Source: Sphingomonas caseinilytica
Lineage (GTDB): Bacteria; Pseudomonadota; Alphaproteobacteria; Sphingomonadales; Sphingomonadaceae
DNA length: 64,000 bases
Assembly (NCBI RefSeq): GCF_023516455.1
Contig: NZ_JAMGBA010000001.1
Location: 1,240,001-1,304,000 of the forward strand
Direction: 5' to 3'
A model generated the notes under the pieces. It was not told the origin of the DNA. It saw only the letters and a program-made list of their open reading frames with translations, and searched no databases. Below, piece after piece: positions 18,711-26,974 of the stretch. The position numbers and the translations under genes were made by a program. How positions within the stretch are numbered: position 1 is the stretch's first letter; the number at the start of each line of letters is the position of its first letter.

Positions 18711-19210
18711 CAGATACCCGCCGGGCTCACGCCGAGCCCCTTGACGTAGAGCAGGGTCACGCCAACCCGTGCCGGACCATTGCCGACCTGGAAGGCAGCC
18801 TTGGAAAATGCTGGCTTGGGATTGAGCAAGCTGACCTTCGGGTTTCGCGAATAGCCGCCGCCATCGTGACGGTCGCGCTCTCCATTGGTGTTGAGGTCGT
18901 GGTGGACTGCCACCGCGTAGCGCCCCGGTGCCGGAACGGGCACGCAGATATCCATCGACTTGGCAGTGACGGGCATCTTGGCCCTGCCGACCCGACCGTC
19001 CTTGGCCAGCCAGCGGTCGCTGCCCGGACCATAGACCGAAACTTTGACCTTGCCCCGCGCCTGCTTGAAGCCGGCGACGTGGACGAGCACCGAGGGTTTG
19101 CCCGCATTGCAGCCAGTCGCCGCAACGGCAGGAGCCGGAATTACAAGAGCAGCGGAGGCCGCAAGGAGCCCTGCTCCACCCGCCACAAGGGGAAACGACG
19201 ATTTGGACAT
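18710..19210 (-). CDS. Secreted DUF2141 protein
   Basis: 166-residue periplasmic protein. Signal peptide about 1-31 (MSKSSFPLVAGGAG then L-L-A-A-S-A-A-L-V-I-P-A-P-A-V-A-A). The DUF2141 core has the P-G-R-Y-A-V-A-V-H-H-D-L-N-T-N-G-E-R-D motif, G-Y-S-R-N-P and a final L-L-Y beta strand. The ATG at 19210 was chosen because it heads the signal peptide. First gene of an operon with the lipid kinase (ATGA overlap) and the Tam41-like gene. It may shield or carry a lipid in the periplasm, but the family's job is unknown. Confidence 0.8.
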   Translation of the reverse strand: MSKSSFPLVAGGAGLLAASAALVIPAPAVAATGCNAGKPSVLVHVAGFKQARGKVKVSVYGPGSDRWLAKDGRVGRAKMPVTAKSMDICVPVPAPGRYAVAVHHDLNTNGERDRHDGGGYSRNPKVSLLNPKPAFSKAAFQVGNGPARVGVTLLYVKGLGVSPAGI

Positions 19211-19381
19211 GATTTTCCCATCCGCTTCGTTATAGGCACAAACGGCGCCGCTCCCTTGCCATTCCCCCCTTATTGGAATCGGCAAGGCTTCGGCGCCCCG
19301 GTTGTCATGTCGGCTCGCTTTGCGGCCAAATCATGGTGCCGCGGAGACGAATTAAGATGTGTTTGGGGCTGGAGCCGTAAG

Positions 19382-20587
19382 TTGGGGTTGGTCGACCGCT
19401 ATCTTGCCCGGAATATCACGGTCCCGCTGGTCGGTACGCTGATCCTCGCGGCGATGCTGCTCGTGCTCGAAAAAATGCTGCGGCTGTTCGATTTCGTGAT
19501 CACGGCGGGCGGGCCGGTCAGTGTCGTCTGGCGGATGCTCGCCAATCTGCTCCCGGAATATTTCTCGCTCGGGATTCCGATCGGGCTGATGCTCGGGATC
19601 CTGCTCGCCTTTCGGAAGCTCGCGCTCAGCTCCGAGCTTGATGCGATGCGGGGGATCGGCATCGGCTACGGCCGCTTGCTTCGGGTTCCCTACATGTTTG
19701 CTGTCGGCCTGATGCTGGTGAACATCGCGATCGTCGGCTGGGTCGATCCCTATGCCCGCTACCGGTACGAAGGGTTGCGGTTCGAACTGAAATCCGGAGC
19801 GCTGGGCGCTTCGATCAAGGTCGGCGAGTTCAACGAATTCGGCAAGCGCATGACGCTCCGCATCGAACGGAGCGAGGACAAGGGGACGCGCCTGCTCGGC
19901 ATCTTCACCGCCCTCGACGACAAGGCCGGGACGAAGGTCGCGGCGACCGCGGCCGAGGGGCAGTTCCTGTCCACGGACGATCCCGACACGATCATCTTCC
20001 GGTTGAAGAAGGGCCGGCTGGTTCAGGACAATCCGTCTTTCGCGACCCCGAGGACGCTGGCGTTCGAAAGTTACGACCTTCCGATCAACCTTCCGGCCAT
20101 CGATCCCTTCCGCGGCCGCGGCAATGAGGAGAAGGAACTGATCCTGCCGGAGCTGGTCAGCAGGGCCTATGGCGGAACCGCTCAAACCCCCAAGGATGAG
20201 CGCTCGGCGCGGGCCAATCTTCACTTCAGGCTCGTCGAAGTGGTGATGATGATGATGCTGCCGCTGCTGGCCATCGCGCTTGCGGTGCCGCCCAAGCGAA
20301 GCACTTCGTCGCTCGGCATTTTCATCGGCATTGTGATGGTCGTGACCTACCACAAGATAAACCAGTACGCGGAAAGCGCCGGATCGCAGGGACGGCTTCA
20401 GCCGGAACTGGCGCTGTGGCTGCCGTTCCTGGCGTTCGTCGCGCTGATCCTGTGGATGTATCACGTCATCGCGCACCGCCCCGGAGGCCAGCCGATCGGC
20501 GCACTGGAAGCCGCGTTCGCGAAGATCGGCAAGCTTGTCCGCAAGGCGCTTCCCAAATCGCGTTTCCAACGAATTGAGGCGGCATGA
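19382..20587 (+). CDS. lptF: LPS export ABC permease LptF
   Basis: 401-residue inner-membrane permease, half of the LptB2FG extractor. Three N-terminal TM helices, a periplasmic beta-jellyroll (about 120-290) and three C-terminal TM helices. The start is a TTG (L-G-L-V-D-R-Y-L-A-R-N-I) with GGAG 7 nt upstream; the frame is open much further upstream but overlaps another gene. The stop overlaps the lptG start by 4 bp. Many sphingomonads lack LPS and carry glycosphingolipids instead, so the cargo here may be a sphingolipid (inference). Confidence 0.88.
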   Translation: MGLVDRYLARNITVPLVGTLILAAMLLVLEKMLRLFDFVITAGGPVSVVWRMLANLLPEYFSLGIPIGLMLGILLAFRKLALSSELDAMRGIGIGYGRLLRVPYMFAVGLMLVNIAIVGWVDPYARYRYEGLRFELKSGALGASIKVGEFNEFGKRMTLRIERSEDKGTRLLGIFTALDDKAGTKVAATAAEGQFLSTDDPDTIIFRLKKGRLVQDNPSFATPRTLAFESYDLPINLPAIDPFRGRGNEEKELILPELVSRAYGGTAQTPKDERSARANLHFRLVEVVMMMMLPLLAIALAVPPKRSTSSLGIFIGIVMVVTYHKINQYAESAGSQGRLQPELALWLPFLAFVALILWMYHVIAHRPGGQPIGALEAAFAKIGKLVRKALPKSRFQRIEAA

Positions 20588-21681
20588 TCAACCTTGACTT
20601 CATGCCCTCGCGCCAGCTGGCGATCTACGCGGCCAGGCTGTTCCTGACGCGAAGCCTCGCGGTTCTGATCATGCTGGTCATGGTGCTGATGATGCTCGAC
20701 CTGCTTGGCGAGTCAGGCAAAATCCTGAAGGTTGATGGCAATGGCGAGGCCGAGCTTTGGCGATATGTGTCGCTTCGCGTGCCCATGCTCATCTCCCGCT
20801 TCCTCCCCTTCTCGGTTTTGCTCGGCGCGCTCATCGCCTTCGTCGGCCTCAACCAGAACAGCGAAGTGGTTGCGATGAAGGCGTCGGGCTTGTCGGCGCA
20901 CCAGATCCTGGCCCCGATGGTCGTCGCCAGTTTCGGCGTCGCTGTGCTGCTCTTCGCGTTCAACGAGCTGGTCGTGGTAAAGTCCGCCCGGACGGTCGCG
21001 GCATGGACCGATGCGGATTATGAGCCGATCCCGCCGGACAGCGGCATCCTGTCGAACGTCTGGATCCGCGACGGGAACGACCTGGTTCATGCCAAGCTGG
21101 TCGGTGGCCGCGGTCCGACGACCAAGCTTCGCGGCGTGACCATGTATGATCGCGAAGGCGGCGCAATCACCCGCGTCGTCGAGGCCGAGCGCGCCGAGCA
21201 AGTTGCCGGAGGCTGGCAGCTCGACAATGTGCGGACCTACGACGCGCGAATGAACGTCGTGATGCGCGCGCCTTCGATGACCGCGTTGGCAGGTGTCGAA
21301 CCGTCGCGCTTTACGCTCGCCCGGGTCGATCCCAATGTGCGCGACTTCATGGCGCTGGGCGATGCGATCGATGACCTGGCGGCGGCAGGGCGACCGACCG
21401 AGGAAGCGCGCACCGGCTGGTGGCACAAGATCAGCGGACCGTTGTCGACGATGCTGATGCCGCTGCTAGCGGCTACCGCCGCCTTCGGTCTCGCGCGTTC
21501 GGGCAAGGTCCTGCTTCGAGCGACGATCGGCATGGCGCTGGGCTTTGCCTATTTCGTCGCCGACAATTTCAGCCTGGCTCTAGGCAATTACGGCGCCTAC
21601 CCGCCGTTCCTCGCGGCCTGGGCGCCTTTCTTCCTGTTCTTGCTGATCGGCGAATTCGTCCTCATCCGCCAGGAAGAGTAG
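20584..21681 (+). CDS. lptG: LPS export ABC permease LptG
   Basis: 365-residue partner of LptF: TM helices about 16-40, 63-82 and 99-120, a periplasmic jellyroll (about 125-270) and three C-terminal helices (S-T-M-L-M-P-L-L-A-A, then G-M-A-L-G-F-A-Y-F-V-A-D-N-F and a final F-F-L-F-L-L-I-G-E). ATGA overlap with lptF. LptB, LptC and LptA are not in the window. It converges on the desaturase gene, with 6 bp between stops. Confidence 0.9.
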   Translation: MINLDFMPSRQLAIYAARLFLTRSLAVLIMLVMVLMMLDLLGESGKILKVDGNGEAELWRYVSLRVPMLISRFLPFSVLLGALIAFVGLNQNSEVVAMKASGLSAHQILAPMVVASFGVAVLLFAFNELVVVKSARTVAAWTDADYEPIPPDSGILSNVWIRDGNDLVHAKLVGGRGPTTKLRGVTMYDREGGAITRVVEAERAEQVAGGWQLDNVRTYDARMNVVMRAPSMTALAGVEPSRFTLARVDPNVRDFMALGDAIDDLAAAGRPTEEARTGWWHKISGPLSTMLMPLLAATAAFGLARSGKVLLRATIGMALGFAYFVADNFSLALGNYGAYPPFLAAWAPFFLFLLIGEFVLIRQEE

Positions 21682-21687
21682 AAAGCG

Positions 21688-22782
21688 TTAGCGGGGCCGC
21701 ATCGTGCTCGATGCAAGCCGCGCCACCAGCGGCGACAGGCCGCGATGGTTGGATTCGAAATAGATTGAATCGGACGCCAGTTCGCGGACCAGGCGGCGGT
21801 GAGCCTCGCCCAGATTGTGATAGGGCACGCCCGGCAGCAGGTGATGCAGCGCATGGTAGCGAAGGCCAACCGGGGCCCACAGCGCCGGCAAGGTTCCCGG
21901 CGGCGGCACGTTGACGCTGTCCAGATATTGGGCGGTCACGCTCATCGGCTCGCCGTCATTCTCCCACAGATGCGCGACCAGGGTCCGCACCTGGTTCAGG
22001 AACATGGCGCCCGAAATGATGACGAGAGTGATGGCGAAGTCGCGCAAGGGGATGATGCCGGTTGCGACGAGGGCAATCAGAGCGATGGCCCACATGCTGG
22101 CGGCGGCTTCCTGCAATCCCCAGTCCCGGGCAAACTTGCCTTCAGGGTGCTTGCGGTGGAAGCGCGGATTGATCTGCAGGCCTGAATAGCGGCCGACAAC
22201 GATTTCCCTGAGACCTGGCAACAGCATCGACAATGGCCCAAGGACGGCGAAGCGGAACAGCAGGGCAATGGGTGCCAGCAACGCGGCAACCAGGAACAGC
22301 GGCAAGGTCCAGGGCCTCATTAGTGCCAACGGCAGATATTCGGGATCGTTGGCCGTGCCGTAGTAGGTCTTGGCGTGGTGCTGATTATGTATGCCCTCAT
22401 ACATGAACGACGGAGCCAGCAGCGGAATGCCGATAATGAGGTTCCAAACCAGCCGGAACCCCGGAACCGCATTGGGCTTCATGTGCGTCAGCTCGTGAAT
22501 GAAGCTGCCTGCGCGATAAAGAGCTAGCACCGATACGAGCCCAGCCGCGATTCCAGCGGCCGTCGAACCGGCGTTGATGGCGAGGAACAGCGCCGCATAA
22601 CCTAGCAGCGCCGAGCCAAGCATGTCGGCCCAGTAAATGGCGGCTCTCGGCGCATTCAGGTCGCGCGTCAGGTTGGCGGCGGCCTTCAGCATCGCATTGT
22701 CGTCCTTGCGCGGAGCGCGCGCGGCATGGTCCGCGGCAGGTGCCGCGCCGGTTCCGCGATTCAAGGTCACTGCTTTGTTCAT
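21688..22782 (-). CDS. Membrane fatty-acid desaturase
   Basis: 364-residue integral-membrane di-iron enzyme. Three histidine boxes: H-E-L-T-H, H-N-Q-H-H-A-K-T-Y and H-A-L-H-H-L-L-P-G-V-P-Y-H, with paired hydrophobic helices between them. It introduces a double bond or a hydroxyl group into an acyl chain; which lipid is unknown. ATG at 22782 (MNKAVTLNRG). It is divergent, 101 bp away, from the GNAT-fold protein thought to acylate sphingoid bases, so a sphingolipid chain is a reasonable candidate substrate. Confidence 0.85.
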   Translation of the reverse strand: MNKAVTLNRGTGAAPAADHAARAPRKDDNAMLKAAANLTRDLNAPRAAIYWADMLGSALLGYAALFLAINAGSTAAGIAAGLVSVLALYRAGSFIHELTHMKPNAVPGFRLVWNLIIGIPLLAPSFMYEGIHNQHHAKTYYGTANDPEYLPLALMRPWTLPLFLVAALLAPIALLFRFAVLGPLSMLLPGLREIVVGRYSGLQINPRFHRKHPEGKFARDWGLQEAAASMWAIALIALVATGIIPLRDFAITLVIISGAMFLNQVRTLVAHLWENDGEPMSVTAQYLDSVNVPPPGTLPALWAPVGLRYHALHHLLPGVPYHNLGEAHRRLVRELASDSIYFESNHRGLSPLVARLASSTMRPR

Positions 22783-22883
22783 GGTCCTAGGTGCCGATTG
22801 CAGGAGATAGTGGCACCATCGTGGCGGTTCCAGGTCAGTACGATATCGGTTGCTTGTCCGCCGCTTGGCTGCAACCAAGCGGC

Positions 22884-24023
22884 ATGAGCGGTGAAATCAG
22901 CATCAAGCGAGTGAATTCGAAGGCCGAGCGCAACGCGTTCGTCGACTTTGCGTGGGAGATTTATGCGTCGGATCCCCACTGGGTCCCGCCGCTGAAAGAT
23001 GAGGTCCATGGCCTGATCGATCCGAAGCGGAACCCCTGGTTCGGTCATGGATTCGCGGAATTCTGGCTGGCGGAACGCGATGGCAAGGTCGTCGGCCGCA
23101 TCAGCGCCCAGGTCGATGAACTGGTACAGGAGCATATGTCGCCGGGTACCGGCCAGTGGGGCATGTTCGAGGCCAAGGACGATGCGGTTGCCGCGGCACT
23201 GATCAAGACCGCCGAGGAGTGGCTGCGCGAACAGCGAATGACGCGGGCGCTCGGCCCTATTTCCATTTCCATCTGGGATGAGCCGGGCCTGCTGATCCAG
23301 GGCTTCGGCGAACCGCCGATGGTGATGATGGGTCACCATCGTCCCGAATATCGCGGGTGGATCGAGGGTGCGGGCTACGACAAGGCCAAGGACCTCTTCA
23401 CCTTCGAGCTCGACATCAGGATCGACATGATCCCGGTGATCGACCGCCTGATCAAGTCGGGCGAGAAGAATCCGAGGATCCGTATCCGCAACGTCGACAA
23501 GTCCAAGTTCGACCAGGAAGCGGCGATCATCCTCGATATCTTGAACGATGCATGGTCGGACAATTGGGGCTTCGTGCCGCTGACCGACGATGAGATCGCC
23601 TATGCCGGCAAGAAGCTGAAACCGATCATCGTCGAGGATCTGGTCAAGATCGCCGAGGTCGATGGCGAGCCGGTCGCCTTCATGATCACCATTCCGGACA
23701 TGAACGAGATGATCCGGGACTTGGACGGCAAGCTCTTCCCGTTCGGCTGGGCGAAACTGCTGTGGCGCCTGCACAAGGTGGCGACCCGCCGGGTGCGCGT
23801 GCCGCTGATGGGCGTCCGCAAGTCGATGCAGGGCGGACGGTTGGCCAGCCAGTTGGCCTTCATGCTGATCGAATTCACCCGTCGCGTGTGCGTGAACAAA
23901 TATGGCATCCACGTCGGCGAGTTCGGCTGGGTACTGGAAGACAATCAGGGAATGATGTCGATCGCGCAGCTGCCCGGCGCGAACATCAACCACACCTATC
24001 GGATATACGAACGAGCTCTTTAG
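22884..24023 (+). CDS. Long GNAT-fold acyltransferase, candidate bacterial ceramide synthase
   Basis: 379-residue protein beginning MSGEISIKRVNSKAER. Motifs include S-D-P-H-W-V-P-P-L, V-V-G-R-I-S-A-Q-V-D, G-Q-W-G-M-F-E, S-I-W-D-E-P-G-L-L-I-Q-G-F, M-M-G-H-H-R-P-E-Y, and a C-terminal L-E-D-N-Q-G-M. This is a conserved bacterial family with two GNAT-like halves, often called N-acetyltransferase or, wrongly, dATP pyrophosphohydrolase. The bacterial ceramide synthase described from Caulobacter is a GNAT-type acyltransferase; I think this is that family, but I could not confirm the match. The neighbourhood (spt, lipid kinase, desaturase) fits. Overlaps the xthA stop by 4 bp. Confidence 0.6.
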   Translation: MSGEISIKRVNSKAERNAFVDFAWEIYASDPHWVPPLKDEVHGLIDPKRNPWFGHGFAEFWLAERDGKVVGRISAQVDELVQEHMSPGTGQWGMFEAKDDAVAAALIKTAEEWLREQRMTRALGPISISIWDEPGLLIQGFGEPPMVMMGHHRPEYRGWIEGAGYDKAKDLFTFELDIRIDMIPVIDRLIKSGEKNPRIRIRNVDKSKFDQEAAIILDILNDAWSDNWGFVPLTDDEIAYAGKKLKPIIVEDLVKIAEVDGEPVAFMITIPDMNEMIRDLDGKLFPFGWAKLLWRLHKVATRRVRVPLMGVRKSMQGGRLASQLAFMLIEFTRRVCVNKYGIHVGEFGWVLEDNQGMMSIAQLPGANINHTYRIYERAL

Positions 24024-24793
24024 GCTAGCTCGATGGCGACGGGGGCGTGATCGGAGGCCTTCTCCTCCGCGCGGGCCCATTTGTGGACCTCGGCGCCGAC
24101 CAGCCGGTCGGCTGCTTGCGGCGAACATAGCAGATGGTCGATGCGGAAACCCGCGTCGCGTGGCCAGGCGCCGGCGGTATAATCCCAGAAGGTATAAAGC
24201 CGGTCCTCGTCTGGGTTCATGGCCCGAAGCGCATCGGTCCAGCCCTGGTTGACGATGGTCCGGTACGCGGCCTGGCTCTCCGGCTGGAACAGGGCATCAT
24301 TGGCCATCGCACGCCGCGAGAAGGTGTCCCGGTCCTCCGGGATCACATTATAGTCGCCGGCCAGGACCGCAGGCCTCTCCTCCGCGAGGATTGTCGCCGC
24401 GCGCTCCCGGAGGCGATCCATCCACTTCAGCTTGTAATCGAATTTCTCCGTTCCGATCGGATTGCCGTTCGGAAGGTAGATTGATGCAATGATCAGCCCG
24501 TCGACTTCGGCCTCGATGTAACGGCTGTGGGTATCGTCAGGGTCTCCGGGCAGGCCGACCTGGCGTAGTATGGGCGGCTTATCCTTGGCCAGGATCGCGA
24601 CGCCGTTAAACCCTTTCTGGCCGTGCCACACCGCATGATAGCCGGCGGCCTCGATATCCTGGATCGGCAAGGAATCGTCCGCGCACTTCAACTCCTGAAG
24701 GCAGGCAACATCGGGCCGCTCGCGGGCCAGATACTCGGTGAGGCGCGGAAGCCTGGCGCGGATGCCGTTGATGTTGAAGGTGACGAGTTTCAT
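24020..24793 (-). CDS. xthA: Exodeoxyribonuclease III
   Basis: 257-residue AP endonuclease/3'-exonuclease for base excision repair. Motifs: T-F-N-I-N-G-I-R-A-R at the start, L-Q-E-L-K-C (catalytic Glu), Y-L-P-N-G-N-P, G-D-Y-N-V-I-P and the end S-D-H-A-P-V (catalytic Asp-His). Length is normal. The ATG at 24793 (MKLVTF) is the family start; one more Met lies two codons upstream. It converges on the GNAT-fold gene with a 4-bp overlap of stops. Confidence 0.95.
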   Translation of the reverse strand: MKLVTFNINGIRARLPRLTEYLARERPDVACLQELKCADDSLPIQDIEAAGYHAVWHGQKGFNGVAILAKDKPPILRQVGLPGDPDDTHSRYIEAEVDGLIIASIYLPNGNPIGTEKFDYKLKWMDRLRERAATILAEERPAVLAGDYNVIPEDRDTFSRRAMANDALFQPESQAAYRTIVNQGWTDALRAMNPDEDRLYTFWDYTAGAWPRDAGFRIDHLLCSPQAADRLVGAEVHKWARAEEKASDHAPVAIELA

Positions 24794-24834
24794 GTCCAAC
24801 GCTTAGCGGGCGGCGCGCCCGGCGCGAAGAGGGC

Positions 24835-25569
24835 TTAGACAGGAAACAGCGCGAAGCCGCCTTCGGCGATCCGATCGACGCAGCTGCGATATTCTTCATA
24901 TGCGGCGTCGCCGTGCCGGACAACGCCCAGCTGCGGCTCCGGCCGGCCCGCCATCGGCACCAGGGCGATCGGGACGGCTGATGGAATGAGCTGCGCCCCC
25001 TGCCCCGCCGCCAAGGTCATCAGGATGCCGCAGATCGTTCCCCCGCCTACGGGCCGATTGAGCAGTGCCAGGCGATACTGACCGTCACTGATGGTCACCA
25101 GGTAAATGGCGCCGGAAAGATTGGGAAAGGAAACGAAGCCCTTCTGCTCATATTGGGCGTCGAGCCGGCCGGCCTCGCTGAAGACGAGATGGCCCTTCAC
25201 ATCGTCCCAGCCGATCTCCGTCAGATAGGCGAAGACGGCGCCTTGTTCGCTGAATGAGGGTCGTAGGGTAAGGTAGCTTCCTTCCAGCCATTGGACGGCC
25301 GGCCTGGCGTAGGCACCCATCGATTCCGGCGCGAAGGTATGGACGGTCGGCGCCGGAACTCCGCGCAGGCTCGTGCCCAAGGCATCCTCTAGACGAACGA
25401 CCGTGGCGAGGGTGAAGGGACGACGACCGGCGAGCGCCTTTTCAAGCGTCGAGAGGCTGACACGTGCCTCGTCGGCGAGCCACTGCCGCGACAGGCGCCG
25501 GCGTGCCAGCTCCTCGCGAACGCGCAATGCGATCGCTTCTCCACCTTCGATTTCGACGTCGACGTGCAT
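24835..25569 (-). CDS. XRE-type HTH protein with C-terminal sensor
   Basis: 244-residue protein. N-terminal HTH about 12-58 (R-V-R-E-E-L-A-R-R-R-L-S-R-Q-W-L-A-D-E-A-R-V-S-L-S-T-L-E-K-A-L-A-G) of the lambda-repressor type. The remaining ~180 residues have tryptophans and glycine-rich turns and may bind a ligand; I do not recognise the domain. ATG at 25569; the frame is open upstream, but the HTH spacing and the promoter repeats support this start. Just upstream are TCCG repeats spaced 10 bp apart. It lies opposite a tiny membrane peptide gene. Confidence 0.7.
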   Translation of the reverse strand: MHVDVEIEGGEAIALRVREELARRRLSRQWLADEARVSLSTLEKALAGRRPFTLATVVRLEDALGTSLRGVPAPTVHTFAPESMGAYARPAVQWLEGSYLTLRPSFSEQGAVFAYLTEIGWDDVKGHLVFSEAGRLDAQYEQKGFVSFPNLSGAIYLVTISDGQYRLALLNRPVGGGTICGILMTLAAGQGAQLIPSAVPIALVPMAGRPEPQLGVVRHGDAAYEEYRSCVDRIAEGGFALFPV

Positions 25570-25590
25570 GGACTCGGGCCCCGCCCTGCA

Positions 25591-25625
25591 ATTCCGCCTA
25601 TATCCGCACATTTCCGCACAATCCG
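25591..25625. promoter_or_regulatory. 10-bp-phased TCCG repeats upstream of XRE gene
   Basis: TCCG occurs at 25593, 25603, 25613 and 25622. The middle two units, TATCCGCACA and TTTCCGCACA, differ by one base. Helical phasing directly upstream of a regulator start suggests an operator with several protomers bound on one DNA face. Confidence 0.5.
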
Positions 25626-25751
25626 TCAACAAGCCGCTCAACAATGCAGATTGTGAGCAGCAATTTGCCGCAACGTCCCGTGGTAAACCCCGATCGGCTC
25701 CGTCAAAGGGATGGCTGGCGGCAATGCCGCTGAAAAAGGGGCAGATTTTCG

Positions 25752-25856
25752 ATGATGACCGCACGCATGACATTCGGCCTTGGCGGCTTGTTGCTCGTCA
25801 ATACGGTGCTGCTTGCCGTGCAAATGGCGGTCGGCGTCAACACGATGCCCATTTAG
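25752..25856 (+). CDS. Possible small single-span membrane protein (34 aa)
   Basis: A frame of 34 codons (MMTARMTFGLGGLLLVNT then V-L-L-A-V-Q-M-A-V-G-V-N-T-M-P-I) with one continuous hydrophobic segment, preceded by AAGGGG about 10 nt before the ATG. Divergent from the XRE gene. Too short for homology judgement; the membrane segment and ribosome site are the only support. Confidence 0.4.
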   Translation: MMTARMTFGLGGLLLVNTVLLAVQMAVGVNTMPI

Positions 25857-25969
25857 GTTTTCGGGGGCGAGCGGAGCGGCGGCCAGGGGCGCCATCGAAG
25901 CAATTGCTTTGATGGGTGGCTCTAACGGGGGCGCCGCTCCGCAACCTATCCAAAAAACAGGGGAATATG

Positions 25970-26599
25970 ATGATCAATCGAAGCCTTTTGGGGCTTGTGC
26001 TGCTGTCGTCCATTGGTGGGACCGCGCTGAGCAATCCGGTCGAGCCCGACTTGGCGGCTGTCCGCAATGCGACCGAACGCTTTCGCGACGTCAACGTCGC
26101 GCTGGCCGAAGGATATATCCGCGATCCTGGCAATGTCTGCGACACGGCGACAATGATGGGCCGATCCGCAGCGCTGGGATCGATGGGCGTCCATTATTTC
26201 CGGCCGGACTTGCTGGGCATTACCGCGCCGCCCAACCCGCGCGTCAGCGGCACCGGCACGCACACGGACTTCAACAAGCCCGCGATCCTGATCTACGAGC
26301 CGCAAGCCGATGGATCACATCAGCTGGTCGCGGTGGAGAATCTGGTCTTCATCAAGGCGTGGGAAGCCGCCGGCAACAAGGCTCCGCCGACCTACCAGGG
26401 GAAGTCATTCGACAAGATGGAGGACAACCCGGCCACCAAGGTCGACGAGGCCCACATGTTCGAGCCGCATTACGACCTGCATGTCTGGCTGTACCGGGAC
26501 AATCCGAGCGGCATGTTCGCCCAGTTCAACCCCAATGTCAGTTGCGCGCATGGCAGCACCCAAATGGCGGGCCATGCCGCCCATGGAGCAGGCAAATGA
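25970..26599 (+). CDS. Secreted hypothetical protein
   Basis: 209-residue protein with a signal peptide (MINRSLLGLVLLSSIGGTALS). The mature part contains F-R-D-V-N-V-A-L-A-E-G-Y, G-S-M-G-V-H-Y-F-R-P-D-L-L, A-I-L-I-Y-E-P, H-Y-D-L-H-V-W-L and F-N-P-N-V-S-C at the end, with many histidines that could bind metal. I recognise the pattern from hypothetical proteins of Proteobacteria but know no function. The second of two adjacent ATGs is used because AGGGGA is then 5 nt upstream instead of 2. Confidence 0.65.
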   Translation: MINRSLLGLVLLSSIGGTALSNPVEPDLAAVRNATERFRDVNVALAEGYIRDPGNVCDTATMMGRSAALGSMGVHYFRPDLLGITAPPNPRVSGTGTHTDFNKPAILIYEPQADGSHQLVAVENLVFIKAWEAAGNKAPPTYQGKSFDKMEDNPATKVDEAHMFEPHYDLHVWLYRDNPSGMFAQFNPNVSCAHGSTQMAGHAAHGAGK

Positions 26600-26613
26600 T
26601 TAGCTTGACGGTT

Positions 26614-26937
26614 TTAGACGCTGAAGCTCGAGCCGCAGCCGCAGCCCGAGGATGCATTTGGATTGGTCACCTTGAACGAGGCGCCTCCAAGATCCTCGAC
26701 ATAATCCACCTGGCTTCCCTCAACGAGGTCAAGGCTGACGGGGTCAACGACAAGGGTAACCCCGTCGGTAACCGCCACGGCGTCGCCTTCCTCAAGGTCG
26801 CCTAGCGAGAAGCGATAGGAAAAGCCGGCGCATCCGCCGCCGTCCACGGCCAGGCGGAGCACGGCGGGCTTGCCCTGCTTGCCGGCGATGAAGGCCACGC
26901 GCTTGGCGGCGCTGGAGGTCAAGGAAACTTGGGTCAC
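26614..26937 (-). CDS. erpA: Iron-sulfur cluster insertion protein ErpA
   Basis: 107-residue A-type Fe-S carrier that passes clusters to apo-proteins. The three ligand cysteines are present: C36 in G-G-G-C-A-G-F and C99/C101 in the C-terminal S-G-C-G-C-G-S-S-F. The start is a GTG (V-T-Q-V-S-L-T), as expected from the family's N terminus; the frame is open further upstream into the M23 gene. It lies 37 bp after the M23 peptidase on the same strand and converges on the secreted hypothetical gene. Confidence 0.93.
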   Translation of the reverse strand: MTQVSLTSSAAKRVAFIAGKQGKPAVLRLAVDGGGCAGFSYRFSLGDLEEGDAVAVTDGVTLVVDPVSLDLVEGSQVDYVEDLGGASFKVTNPNASSGCGCGSSFSV

Positions 26938-26974
26938 GTCCGCGAGATAGGGTCGCGGGTCCGATGCGGCAACC

